Shown one piece after another: positions 1 through 11,499 of a DNA stretch of 64,000 bases. The number at the start of each line of letters is the position of its first letter. Position 1 is the stretch's first letter. The stretch is from Hyparrhenia diplandra. Its lineage: Eukaryota; Streptophyta; Magnoliopsida; Poales; Poaceae. The notes under the pieces were generated by a model. That model worked only from the letters and a program-made list of their open reading frames with translations, made no database searches and was not told the origin of the DNA. The translations under genes and the position numbers were made by a program. The stretch is taken from positions 1 to 64,000 of the forward strand of contig JADLZK010013191.1 of the NCBI GenBank assembly GCA_015847255.1, read 5' to 3'.

Positions 1-1139
1 TAAAGATCATCAACTTATACTGATATATGATAAGGAGGAGCACTTTCATTAGGGCGCACCAGCTCAAACTGTTCCAGGTTCGCTGTCTGTTGGTAGGTTT
101 CAGAATCTACTAGCAAATATGTTCACCCGTTGTAAGGTGATATGTATCTTGTTGTCAGTGATATGTATCTTGTTGCATAGTCACGCGACTTGCAGAGATG
201 ATTCATTGATCACAATATGCATTCTGGATGTCTAGACGTGTGCTAGTATGAGCATGTGAGGTTTAGAGATTTATTTAATTTAATGGTTGCCTATTTCAAT
301 TCATCTTAAGGGTGAACTCCACTCTGCTTGGACATATTTCTCGAATTTATATGGGCACGAAGAGTGTGACGCACTCATAAAAACACTGTTTTAATTTCAT
401 CTTGGATTGGACTCTCAGACTCACACGATCATGTTTGGAAACATGTAACGGTATGGAAGGGACTGAATGATTATGGAGAGACGCTTTAAAAACAACTTTG
501 TTTATTCAGCTACATGGATTTGGATTGTGTGGATGGTGACAGTAATTAACATGAATATCTTCTTTAGCTCGTTGCATGATGACTTCACCTGCTGTGCCAT
601 CTTATGGTTTAGGATGAGTTCTCAAAAAAAAAAAAAAAAAAAAAAAATGGTGTGCACGCAGGATTCGAACCAAGGACCTTGGGTTTCAATAGCAAGTCTA
701 ACCACTACACATTCACAAGTCTTTTGCATAAATATGAAATATAGCACTTAAAAATATGGAAAAACGCTACATGATAAAAAGGAATCAAAAATAAAAGATG
801 TAAAATGGCTCGCATGCGCTCCAAGTTAGGCCGAATCAAAAATTATAGTGGTCCATTTATGTTTTTCATTTAAAGATGGGCTCAGGCAGATTTAATTTCA
901 AAATTATTGAAGAACACTTATATCTCTTTTAATCAGAAGTTAAAACTTATAACTAGTCTTTTTCCTCGTACTAATTCCAAATGTGATGATCAAAAATTTT
1001 TCTAAAAATCATGGTCTAGACTCACTGAATGGTAGGTTCGAAACCCTATCAAAAAAACACTTTACTAGCACAACTGTAACACACCTTGAGTTTAACCCAA
1101 ACCTCCAAGCTTCGAACCCTATAGGAGCCACTTTATTAG
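1..1139. other. AT-rich intergenic DNA with a tRNA-like stretch
   Basis: No coding region is recognisable here. An A run of about 23 bases ends near 647. It is followed by a stretch (about 650-712) whose reverse complement resembles the internal promoter of a tRNA gene, with an A-box-like TAGTGGTTAGACTTG and a B-box-like GGTTCGAATCC. The two acceptor-stem arms do not pair, so it is not a functional tRNA gene. A SINE or tRNA-derived relic is possible. Confidence 0.4.
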
Positions 1140-1806
1140 GGGTGTTCATGGATCCAAACTAAGATGTTGTGTGCATTTGTGTAAATTTTTAGAGCAAATT
1201 TACCTATTATTGTAATTATTTATTAATTTTATTAAAGAATAAATGTTAAAAATACCTCTAATCTAGCTAGAAAAATCTAAAAACTTGCATGGACACACCA
1301 TTTGGGTATATAGTCATGAAAAAGTTTCAATGAATTCTCGACAAAGTGGTGGTGCACATCCTCTACAAAAAGGATACATGTCTCACTACGACCAATGTGA
1401 CTATATGAGAGATGTCACCACATGTGAGATATGTGTATCACCACTATCTCTAAATCATCTGAAGCTTTAATAGGGTGTTCATGGATCCAAACTAAGATGT
1501 TGTGTGCATTTGTGTAATTTTCGTAGCAAAGAGTTTACTTATTATTGTAATTATTTATTGATTTACTAAATAATAAATGTTAAAAATACCCTAACCTAGC
1601 TAGAAAAATCTAAAAACTTACATGGACACAAACATTTTTGGTATATAGCCATGAGAAAAAGTTTCAATGGATTCTGCGCAAAGTAGTGGTGCACATCCTC
1701 ACAAAGGCATACATGTCTCACTAAGATCAATGTGACTATGTGAGAGATGCCGCCACATGTGAAATATGTGTATCACACTATCTTCAAATCATCTCAAATT
1801 TTACTA
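1140..1806. repeat. Tandem duplication, unit about 333 bp, two copies
   Basis: Copy 1 (1140-1472) and copy 2 (1473-1806) both begin GGGTGTTCATGGATCC and stay alignable throughout, including shared ATGTTGTGTGCATTTGTG and CTAGCTAGAAAAATCTAAAA blocks. They differ by scattered substitutions and short indels. The unit has no convincing coding content. It could be a small satellite seed or a simple local duplication. Confidence 0.85.
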
Positions 1807-3194
1807 GTATGTTTATGGAGCTAAAAAAATGAGGTGTCTATGAGTTGCAAAAATAAATAAATAAAGAGCATAGAGAAAAAACAAAAACATAATACAAACA
1901 CTGTTCAAAAATATGGCCTCCATAGGTTTTGATCCTGGGAGCTAGGGTTTTTATAGTCAACTTGTCTAACCAACCATTGAGCTATTGAATTATTTTTTTG
2001 ATAGAAACCGAGAATCGATTTTTATTTGAAACAAAAATATCGGACTAAGCCAGCGCCTAAAAATTCAATGTGTTGCTGTTGTCCGGGGTTTCAGACAACA
2101 AAAATATGGATATGGTAAACGCACAGTTGGACGAGGTTATATATACATGGAATAGATCAATTAAAAATCGGTTCCCATCATTTGATCAATGAACACTCAT
2201 ACTTCATACACGAGTCATGTAAATTGATGCCAGGCCACGAGCAATAACTGAATTAGACTACATCGACACATGATATACTACTCTAAAAGATACTGATTTA
2301 GAACTGGTACGCCTTTACATCAACATACTTTACAAAAATTCAATGTGTTGCTGTTGTCCGCAAAATCGTAGTTCGATCTGGTACTGAATTTACAGAGCTG
2401 TTCTCAATGGCAAATCCAATAGGATGACACCTTCAGTTTTTGCTTCATTATTAGCTGGATCATGACTCAGAATTGATTGAGCTAACACAAAAAGAATTCC
2501 ATCTGGCAAAATCTTCACAAGATGAGAACCTGGTCAGAGCTGCATGGTTGACAACATAAGAGAATATTTTCTAGAGGAGTCAAAACAAGCAGTGAGAACT
2601 TCAGTGATCAAAGCATCTGACAGTCCTATAAAATGGAGAATAAGCATCTGACGGGTTGCACATTTACGTATCTTTCAATCACTCAGTGATGTCAAGATCA
2701 CAGTTGCTGGTATTTTTGTCATCGACATCACTTTCTCCAACATATGCTTTCCAAACGTGTAACCCTCCCTGCAGCGAGAGGCAGTCAGGCAGTACTGCTT
2801 TCTATTCTCTCTTGGTATGCAGATGGCCTGCTTGCTTTGGAAGAAAAACAACATGCAATTTCCTATCAAACAAAGTGCTGGACAGAATCATCGTGGACAA
2901 TATTGAAACGAATGGCCACACCTTACAGATCCTTGATGATTATAGGTTTCATCCCATCCATGCTGATTAACACTAGCTACCACTACCACCAAGCATCAGC
3001 GCCATATAGCAAGGTGTAGCACTGGAAAGGAAAAGGATATACATCATGTACGAGAAAGAAAGAAAATCTAACCGAGGACAATTTAGCTTCACTATAAACC
3101 ATTTGCATATCCAAAAAGAGAAATGAATGTTGCAGATCTGAGAAAAGATCATCCATGGAGATTAGCTTAGGTTTCAGTCTGCAGGTACACATTT
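1807..3194. other. Intergenic DNA with a 27-nt direct repeat
   Basis: There is no recognisable gene. A 27-nt identical direct repeat (core CAATGTGTTGCTGTTGTCCG) occurs near 2066 and again near 2334, enclosing about 240 bp. It may mark an insertion or a short duplication. A second tRNA-like stretch (about 1920-1990, reverse strand, with TAGCTCAATGGTTGG) is also present. The part from about 2400 to 3190 looks like unique, transcript-like sequence, but no domain can be named. Confidence 0.35.
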
Positions 3195-3330
3195 GTACTG
3201 AGAAAAGAAAGGTTCAGAGATAAGTCCTGAATACTGAATACGATCTGAATACACATTGTACACGAGAAGAGAGAAAGGTTCAGAGATAAGTCACGAATAC
3301 TGAGATACGTCTGAATACACATTGTGTTCA
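3195..3330. repeat. Short tandem duplication, about 65-bp unit, two copies
   Basis: Two adjacent copies share AAAGGTTCAGAGATAAGTC and a following CTGAATACACATTGT. They differ by a few substitutions and a short indel. Confidence 0.75.
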
Positions 3331-3369
3331 TCCAGGAATTTGCAGGTTCAGTGTTCTCTGTAGAAAGGA

Positions 3370-3880
3370 ATTAGCAAAATGAAAAGAAGAAGGATGGCGG
3401 GCTCACCGGAGGTCTGGTCAGGCGAAGGCGGAAGTATGGCTCGGGCTCCGGCTAGGGCACAAGTGGATGGCCTCGACCCTCCACTGCATCATGATCATCG
3501 TGGTCTCGCTGCCGTTCCTGGCATCGGCGGTGACGAGGTTCCTTTCCAGTAGCTGTTTGCTTGCTACGTTGGCTCGGGAGGCAGCGCTGGTCGTCGCTGT
3601 GCAAGCGGACGCGCTCGCGCCGGCTTCCACCCTATGTGCCGTCCGCACGAAGGAGTGGGCTCCAGGTACTCCGAGATGTAGCCGGCGCTGGAGGACTTGG
3701 ACACCGCGCGGCGTGGCTTCGCGCCGGGCGCTTTCCAGGTTCGAGCACGGAGGGGTACCCGCGTGCGGCGCTGGTGCCCTGAAGAGGAGGAAGAAGGCTC
3801 ATGGGCTGACGCTTCTCCCACGATCGGGCGGCAGCGGCGTGGCGACTCCATTGTACGACGAGCGAGACCCTAGGAACCCT
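3370..3880. other. GC-rich segment of unknown origin upstream of the first NB-ARC copy
   Basis: This GC-rich stretch stands out from the AT-rich flanks and stays open in several frames on both strands, as GC-rich DNA often does. No domain is recognisable on either strand. It lies where the promoter of NB-ARC copy A should be, so it may be an insertion or a captured exon piece. Confidence 0.3.
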
Positions 3881-3984
3881 ATAGGTAGTGATAAGATGAT
3901 ATTCATTTCTAACTATAAGTACTTTGAATCATATGTTCTGTTTTATGGAGTTACCATTTTTACCTTCACCAAAACGTATCAACG

Positions 3985-5428
3985 TAGAATGCAATTACAG
4001 AAATTTTTCATCAGCAAAGCACACCAGCGAAGGTGCTGGATGTGGCCGGACATCTGCAAAGGGCTCTCCTTGAGGGCCTGAGGGTTATCATGATGAGGCC
4101 ACCGGACGACACATCACGAACAAGCTATGCTCCAGCAACTAGACATGATGAGAGACGAGTGGTACCAAGGAAATTACATACTTGACACTTTCGGTACCAA
4201 TCTCAATCCGGGGGATGCCAAGGACTGTGAGTTATTTTCAAATATCTCGTGCAAATCTCATTACTTGAAAGAGATAGTTTCTTCCAACAGGGGATACACA
4301 GATTTTGGAACAACTTCAAGATGCAATTGACAACTTGAGCTCTATGATACTTAATGTTAAAGAGACGGTTGTGTTCTTGATGAGCTACCCCGCCTATTAC
4401 CGCCAACCTTATAGCATCTATCTGCTGCCGAACCGCATGTTTGGCCGCCAAATGGAAGCGAGAACTTGTCATCGACTTCCTCCTGCATACACAAACTCAA
4501 GCGTATGAAGATTTGGAGGTCCTTGGTGTTGGCCCCAACTAAAGCCGCAAGAGCACCCTTGTTGCCCATGTTTGTCGGAATGAAAGAGTATGTGATCACT
4601 TCTCTGAAATCTTGTTCTTTTTATTATAGCGATTTTACAGATCATTGTGACCTCTCTACATCTAGAGAAGGATATGCAATGAGACTTGAAAAGTGCATAT
4701 TGAAGTTGAAAAAAGATGAGAGATTACTAGTTATTGTTGATTTAGATGGAGGCAACCTTAATGATGATGCATGGAGTATGTTTTATGCTTCTTGTAAACA
4801 CCGTATACCGAGCAATATTAAAGTAATAGTCACAAGCCGTTCTAAGAAGATCATAAAGTATGGAACAACAAAGAGCTCTAAGTCTAAAGTATAAATCTAA
4901 TGAAGCATTCTCGTATTTTTTTCAAAACTGTCACATTTGAAAGCCTAATGTACCGGAGATGCATCCCAAGCATGCACACATAGCAATGGAGATTGCCTTA
5001 AGATGTTGGGCAAACACTTTAATGGTGCAAACATCGTTTCTTGTTTGATGAGGACAATTTTGACATCCATTTCTGGTGTAAACTTCTAGCCTTCGTTCGA
5101 TCGGGCACGAAGAAGCATGTATCACAATTTGGTGCTAAACGGTTGATTTTATAAACCAGAACAAATCTATGCGTCATGGAAGAATGGCCACACCTAAGGA
5201 AGATTTTTGTGCGTTGTAATGAGCGTCAACACTCTTCTCAAGAGAGGGGAGGTTCCAAAGATAAGACTTCAAGATGTGATGTATGGGAGTGTTAATGCTC
5301 TTGGGAGATTTGATGTCCTAGAATGGAGGTCTCCATTGCCTCCGTGCACTATAGCTATGTTGCTACTTGTGAGATTCAAAAGAGCTAAAAACAAGAGCTG
5401 TGAAGAGGAAACGTCCTATAAAAAATAA
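3985..5428 (+). pseudogene. NB-ARC family copy A, heavily frameshifted
   Basis: First of five related nucleotide-binding (NB-ARC, resistance-type) sequences in the window. The N-terminal block is barely recognisable from about 3985, with stops, and lacks the usual start. From 4105 the family order can be followed across frames: the GRHITN block, MLQQLDMMRDEW, the PYSIYLLPNRMFGRQME block near 4400-4450, a damaged P-loop around 4530-4555 (stop and frame change), kinase-2 RLLVIVDLDGG near 4720, and RNBS-B KVIVTSRSKKIIKYG near 4830. The tail then drifts through further frame changes to a stop at 5428. There are no leucine-rich repeats. At least five frame breaks make this copy dead. It is clearly the most decayed of the four tandem members. 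Confidence 0.85.
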
Positions 5429-6052
5429 AATCACTCTTTGTTAATTTTAATTTTGATTAGGCTTGCAAGAGAAAGTACTGGTGTATGTTTCCTTGGGTTT
5501 CTTTTGAAGTGCTTTATTTCTTAACATGGAGTATTATATAAACTATGACATGGTAGTGGCACAGTAAACAATTTTTTTTATGTAACGGAAAGAGCTTTTG
5601 CCAATTAAGTAGAATAGAATTGGCCTAGTTTTTAAGAAAAATTCAGGCCTAAAACCTTACGTGCATATATTCAGGAACACAAAAAGCCTTGCCGACTAAC
5701 CCACAACAACCCTCTTACACACAAGGCAAAACAAAAATGTGATTAAACCTCTCATTAAAATATGATTAAATTAAAAAGTTTTTTTTTTTTTTTTTTTTCC
5801 ATAGGCAAATGAAGCGGAGGATCTCTCATTAAGCCTCTCACACGGAATTGAATACCATAATTTAGAAGACAAATAAAGCTGAAGTTGTGTTTGCTCAATG
5901 CATGTCTCTTTCAAGTCAAGACTAGAAACAGATGGAAAATTAATATGGAATTAATGGAGGTGGAAAGCTGTTGCAGCGCAATTTCTAAGCAGTGCGCTGG
6001 TCAAAATCTGCGCACTAGAGGTGACTGCAACTACAGTACCGGATCGACTGAC
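5429..6052. other. Intergenic DNA, copy A to copy B
   Basis: AT-rich spacer with a long T run near 5780-5800. Nothing codes here that I can recognise. Confidence 0.5.
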
Positions 6053-6094
6053 TTATATTGAGTTTTTTTTTTTTAGATAAAGTTATATTGAGTT
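6053..6094 (-). mobile_element. Minimal LINE-tail insertion with 12-bp target duplication
   Basis: TTATATTGAGTT occurs at 6053-6064 and 6083-6094. Between them lie only 18 bases, which on the - strand read CTTTATCTAAAAAAAAAA. This is the same 3' terminus carried by the two larger retroposons at 38.5 and 40.8 kb. The simplest reading is an extremely 5'-truncated LINE-type insertion. Confidence 0.65.
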
Positions 6095-6299
6095 ACCCCG
6101 ACCAACTAACCACACTTGCCATTTGAAGCTTCATGCTCATTGATGTGGAAGATCTAATCATGTTGAGAACGAGTTTAGTGCCAGCTGGGCAACGGCATTT
6201 TTAAGCCACCACCTTGGCTTATCTCTGAGGTCACCAATGCCCTCATGCCTGTTAGAGCTTAGAACAACTGATCTCTCGCAATTTATCACTCTGACTTTT

Positions 6300-6626
6300 A
6301 TCTAAAGCTTAGGCAATTTCTACGTCTTTACTAGTCTGCTGTTGTGCATTCTAGAGCAGCCACTATTTTGACAGGTAAGGCAAAGCTTTCAGGGGTCAGT
6401 GTCGCAGCAGGGCTCATGTAATTGAAAAGTCAGGTGCAGTTTGTGCCTTCTGCTATGCAAAACTGAAGTCATGTTTGATCTAGTCTTGGAACAGAATGAG
6501 AACTGCACCACCTCATTTAAGAATTTGTGGTTCCTAAAAAACGCTATCATATCCAACAAGACGAGCATAGATATTTTGTACAAGCACATCACCCCGGACG
6601 AGTAATAGTCTGCATTGTTGTCTTCT
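6300..6626 (+). promoter_or_regulatory. Duplicated upstream block of NB-ARC copy B, left part
   Basis: This stretch aligns by eye with the DNA upstream of copy C (about 11100-11340) and, from about 6500, with 13360-13495. Shared phrases include CTAGTCTGCTGCTGTGCATT-like sequence and GTCTGCATTGTTGTCTTCT. The block was therefore copied together with the genes. It is split from its right half (7843-8178) by a transposon. Confidence 0.65.
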
Positions 6627-7842
6627 TAGTAGTTGTAGGGTGTGTTTGGTTCATTTCTTATACAAACCTGGCTAGCCATGTTAACCCAAGCCCGTCCCTA
6701 ACAAGCTAAGATGGAATTGTTTGGTTGTATGCGCCATCTAAGCCTGGCTAGGCTTAGTGTGTGTTTTGTCGCCGCGATGTGTTTTGATGTAGTAACCTCT
6801 TCTCCAAATTGGTATGATTTACCTCTGTTGAGGCATTTCATGAACAGTTGATGGGTGACGGAGAGCTCGACGAGCCCAAATGTCACTGCCTCGTGTTCGT
6901 CCAGCAATCGGCACGTTCCGACCAAACGAGTAAGCACATCACTGCCTCTCCATGAACCAAGAGAACCAAGCAAAGCAAGTAAGCAAGCAATCAGATGTCA
7001 TCGTCCTCCAGATCTGGTTCGGGCCGTTGTGAGCTCGATCTGTGGCTAATTTGGTTCAGCTTACCGACGAGCTGCGGTTGCTGCACATGTACTCCTCGGA
7101 AAGAAGCCTGCAGGTTCCAGAGGGCGGCCACATCTCATGCGTTTGAGGGGCAGGTTCAACAGCGTCGAAGAGCTTCTGCCACAGATCATCGTGGCGGTGC
7201 TGCTCTGCTCAGATGATGAACTTCGGCGCAACACTGACGGAGCAGAGCAGCCTCGTGCCTGCGCCCACGCCGGAGCCATTCCGTTCCTCCCTATGGCTCG
7301 TTCCGCTAAAGAAAGAAGCTCAGCACGTGCAGAACGACCATCGTTGAAGCAATGCTCAGGTCACACAACCACCACCACTCCTCCTTGTCCTCCGACACCT
7401 CGCGTGCCGACCTGCGCCGACCTGCTGCGGCGGGCTCCAGTGCTGCGCGATGCGCTCGCGAGGTCATTCTGTTTCGCAGCATCCTTCGGCGAGGCCCCGA
7501 TGGGCTCACTACCACTTTGCGTGCGCTCTACCTCTCCGTCGGAAGTGAACGCATGAACGCCCGAGGTGCTGGCCAGAAAATAGGTGGCCGGCGGTACCGC
7601 CGAGGAGCTGGGCGCCGGCGAAAAAGCACGAGGGAGAAAGAGGAGCACAGTGGTGACGGAAGCAACACCGAGCCGGCTCGGGCCTGGCCAGGATTGAATG
7701 GCAATCGGCCGTTCTCCTAGAGCCGGAGGCTCCAAAACAGACGGTTGGCCCGGTCTGGCTTGGCTTCAACTCTTGGTCATTCAACCAAACAACCAATTTC
7801 TAGCCCATTGTAGGCTGATTTGCAAAAAATAGCGACCAAACA
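6627..7842. mobile_element. TIR DNA transposon, non-autonomous, GC-rich interior
   Basis: The ends read about GGGTGTGTTTGGTTC on the left and GACCAAACA on the right, an inverted-repeat pair typical of grass hAT or PIF/Harbinger MITE-like elements. The paralogous block at 13360-13725 runs directly from TCTTCT to CGTAAAGG, which gives the empty site and sets the boundaries to within about 15 bp. The interior (about 6990-7730) is GC-rich and open in several frames but shows no transposase or other domain I recognise, so it may be captured host DNA. The target-site duplication is not clear. Confidence 0.65.
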
Positions 7843-8178
7843 CGTAAAGGCCAAAACAGATGTTTCAGTCAAGACAACTAGCTTTTGATCTTTTACATGT
7901 CGATCGGTATTGGTTGTTGCCCACTGTATATGGCCAGCTACCAATTTGACATGTACAGCTTAGCTTTCTGGTACAAGTCACTCGGGGGAAATATGGAAAA
8001 GGAAAGTTGAATGGACACTAATGCGTGAACTAGTACGTACACTGAATCTAGAACATGGACCTTTTGCATCTAGAATAGAGACTTCTTCTTTATATATGCT
8101 CTTGCCTTCCATGGAGTTCACACTCATCTTACATGATTCCTCCACCCCCAGTAACCCGCCCTGACTAGAGTCCCTCAA
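7843..8178 (+). promoter_or_regulatory. Proximal promoter of NB-ARC copy B
   Basis: Right half of the duplicated upstream block. A TATATATG box lies at 8091-8098, about 85 bp before the ATG at 8179. Copy C has the matching TTTATATGCTCTTGC at 11391, which supports a shared core promoter. Confidence 0.55.
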
Positions 8179-9658
8179 ATGGACATGATAATTTCTGCGG
8201 TTCTTAGCGAAGCGATCACTAGATCCATAAATTTCTTCTTCAGCAAATCCACCAAGCTACAGGCACATGAAGTGGAGGACCGTCTCCGCAGAGTCCTGCT
8301 CCGGGCACAAGTCATTATCAACGAGGCCATGGCTCGGCACATCACAAATCAAGCTATGCTCCAGCAGCTGGATATGTTGAGAGGCTCCATGCACCGAGGC
8401 TATTATGTGCTTGACACATTCAGATGCCAATCTCAGGATGACAAGGATGCCAAACATCAGGTCTTGAGTTCATCTTTCTCTCTCTCAAAAGTAAATTATT
8501 TGAAAGATATATGTTACTCCAATAGAAAACACAGATTTTGGAAGAGGTACAAAAGGCACTTGACAACTTGAGCTCCATGATCATTGACATGGAAGAGGTG
8601 GTCATGATCTTGGCCAGCTACCGTCGCATGTACCTGCAACCTTATAGCATGCATATCCTACTAGGAAACTGCATGTTTGGTCGTCAGATGGAAGTAGAGT
8701 TTGCAATAAAGTTCATTTGCACACACAATATGAGGGGGTAATGAAGAATTGGAAGTCCTACCAGTTGTTGGCTCGTAAAGTTGGCAAGAGCACCTTGGTT
8801 TGCTCATGTTTGTAAGGATGAAAGAGTTTGTCATTATTTCTCAAAAATTGTTTGGTTCGCGACCATGATTTTACTGATGATAAATTAGCTTTGAGAGAAG
8901 GATGTCCAATGAAACTTACAAATTGTGTATTGAACTTGAACAAAAATGACATTTTACTACTTATTATTGAGTTAGTAGGGGACGTCAATGAAGATGTATG
9001 GAATAAGTTGTATTCTTATTCAGAACAATGCTTGGCAAGTGGTAGTAAGATTATAGTCACAAGTCGATCAGATAAGGTTGTAAGGTTTGAAACAATACAG
9101 GCTCTAACTCTGATGTATCTTCCCCAAGAGTCATTCTGGTATTTGTTCGGACACTTGCATTTTGGTAGCATGGATCCTGAGATCCACCCAAGGCATATGC
9201 AAGTGGCCATGGAAATGGCTGATATATTGAACGGTGGTTTCAATGGTGCACATATTGTGTCTTCTTTACTAAGGGACAACTTTGATATACACTTTTGGTT
9301 CAAGATCCTTAGCTTCTCGAGAAGGTTCATCAAGAAGAATATCTCCAAATTTGGAGAACATCCATCCAATCTATCGAGCCAAAATAAATTTGCACAGTTT
9401 GGAAGAATGGCATCACCTTCTGAATCATTTTTTGCTTGTCACCACTATGAATGCTCTTCACAGGAGGAAATCCCTAAGACAACAATGAACGATGTGTTGT
9501 TTGGAACCGTTAATCATGAAAATTCTGATATCCTAGTAAGGACGTCCCAGATTCCACCATACTATAGTTATGTCTATACTTGCTCTGCTGTGCAAGAACC
9601 AAAAAGTGTTGGGGCCAAGAGGAAGCGTTCTACGAAGAATGGAGTCTCGACTTCTTAG
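8179..9658 (+). pseudogene. NB-ARC family copy B, frameshifts near the P-loop
   Basis: Starts MDMIISAVLSEAITRSINFF at 8179, matching the starts of copies C and D. The first 115 or so residues are in frame. A frame change near 8525 leads into the NLSSMIIDMEEVVMIL and PYSMHILLGNCMFGRQME blocks (8538-8741). Two or three further indels hit the P-loop region (8755-8830): the GxxKVGKST core can be read, but bases are missing before it and one is added after it. From 8828 a 276-residue frame is clean: kinase-2 ILLLIIELVGDVNEDVW, RNBS-B SGSKIIVTSRSDKVV, a FWYLFGHLHFGS block, the conserved LLRDNFDIHFWFKIL, and a C-terminal IPPYYSYVYTCS followed by the basic GAKRKRSTK tail. There is no LRR. It could be a pseudogene or a real gene with assembly indels; the indels cluster within about 300 bp. 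Confidence 0.85.
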
Positions 9659-10099
9659 TCTTTTTTTTTATTGTGTAGTGGATGTACTGAAGAATTTATT
9701 GTGTACATCATTACGATCCATGGCGTATTATTTGGTGATGACATGTCAGTTTCTCCATTTTTGTAATAATTATATGCCTTATGCATCCTAGCAATGCAGA
9801 GACAGAAGTGGTCATTTTATTTGTCATTTTGACTTAATTCTCTAAGATTAATAAAGTTTCCTTTAAAAATCTGGTTAATGTAGGAGGATAATATATATGA
9901 TAGTTAATGTAGGAGTATTTTAGTTTTACATAAAAAATGCAAGATACCTCTTTTATGAGGTAAAATGAAATGGTTGGCGTTGGTTTTGCTGTTGGGGTTT
10001 TGCTCTAGATAGAAGCCTCAGGACCTGGGCATGTAGATCGAGATGTGTTTTCTTTATGCTTCGAGTTGAACCCCTGCTATGCTGCTACTCCTGTTGTCC
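9659..10099. other. Downstream flank of copy B
   Basis: AT-rich sequence containing AATAA-type polyadenylation-like motifs (for example near 9850). No gene is seen. Confidence 0.4.
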
Positions 10100-10345
10100 A
10101 AAAAAAGTGTATATCTTGTTTTACAGAAGTAACTAATTAAATTTGACAAAATCATAAAAACACTAATATATATGATATCAAGTAAATATTATTTGGTTAA
10201 TCATGAAATATATTTTTGATAGAAAATTATTTAAAAATACAAAAAGTAATATTATATATATTTTTATATAAACTTAGTCAAACTAAAATTGTTTGACTTC
10301 GAAGATGTGACGTGCAGTCTTTTTGGCCGAAGGAAGTAGTCATTT
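10100..10345. mobile_element. Degenerate Stowaway-like MITE remnant
   Basis: The sequence around 10265-10345 (AACTTAGTCAAACTAAAATT, then TTTGACTT and a closing AAGGAAGTAGT) resembles the 3' part of widespread grass Stowaway-like elements that end in a GGAGGGAGTA-type terminus. The left end is not definable and the palindrome is decayed. Confidence 0.4.
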
Positions 10346-11099
10346 TGTTGGCTGTGACTCTAGCTAGGTTGGTCGGCAAGTTCCCAGTTTCTTTTGTGTG
10401 CCAACAAAGTCTATGACTCACTACTCCAGAATGATCGATCTGGAAAGAGATTTTAGGGTTCTAAATGGTTTAATTTCGGTTTTGATTTTGATGTATTACT
10501 TAGCCTTCGATCTTTTGAGTACCCGTACATGTATTAAACATGCAGTTTTGATAAATTTAATGCAAACTCACGGGGACTTCATGAAATTCCTATCAACTGA
10601 GGTTGTCACGGTACGTAGGCAGATGCTAAATTGCACTTTAACTTCTTCAAAACTGTGCTAAGTTAAAGGTTTGTGGCAAGACAGTAACTATATGTAAAAT
10701 AAAGGTGATGCTTGCTTGTTGATTTACAAAGATGGTATTGGCACGCCGACTGTGGACACATGCTTCTATGAAAGCCAAAATGATGAAAAACCCTAAGTCC
10801 ATTATATATACAAAGATGGCTATTGGGCCTCGCCCTGGGCGGTTGGGCCACAGTTTTTGTTTTGAGGCGGGCCTTATAGTGTGCCTGGCTCGAAGAATTG
10901 ATTTAGCGAGGGGCGGGCACCCTGCCTCTCGCAATTTAGCACTCTCTTTCTTTAGTTGCCATACTTTTTCGAGAGTGCTAAAAACTGCAGGTGTATGATA
11001 TTGCAATATAGAAGACAAGCAAAGAAGAATTTGTAAATATAGTCTACATCTGTTCTGCCTGATCTTTAATTCGTAGTCTGTGTTGTTGTTTCTTCGTGA
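10346..11099. other. Intergenic DNA upstream of NB-ARC copy C
   Basis: Mixed sequence with short open frames on both strands and no recognisable domain. A GC-rich patch at 10820-10930 may be a small insertion. Confidence 0.35.
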
Positions 11100-11499
11100 A
11101 GTCCAAAATTATTTTCTAAGTCTAGGTAGCTTAGAACGTGTATACTAGTCTGCTGCTGTGCATTTTTAGACCAGCCACTATTTTGACTTGTAAACACAGC
11201 TTTCAGGGTAGTGTCCCAGGACATGTAGCTGACAAGGCAGGTGCAGCGTGTGCCTTCTGTTATGACAAAACTGAAGTGTCATGTTTGATCAAGTCTTGGA
11301 AGTTGGAACAGAGCAGTCATGCAAGGTGCAGACAAATTGAATAGAAGTGAGGCATGTACACACCAGCCACTAGAACAGGAACTGTTTCCCTTTATATGCT
11401 CTTGCTTTTGTACGGATGATTCGCACTTCGACATTCAGGCCACTCCTACAGCATCATTATTTCATTCCCCATCTGGCCTTTCCTTACCGGCGCCCCAAA
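11100..11499 (+). promoter_or_regulatory. Upstream block and promoter of NB-ARC copy C
   Basis: Aligns with the region upstream of copy B. A TATATG box lies at 11392-11397, about 105 bp before the ATG at 11500. Confidence 0.55.

Noticed and set aside
650..712. tRNA gene on the - strand
   Set aside because: A- and B-box-like words are present but the acceptor stem cannot pair.
6990..7740. Open frames of about 120-140 codons on both strands
   Set aside because: No recognisable domain and a location inside a TIR transposon; kept only as possible captured DNA.
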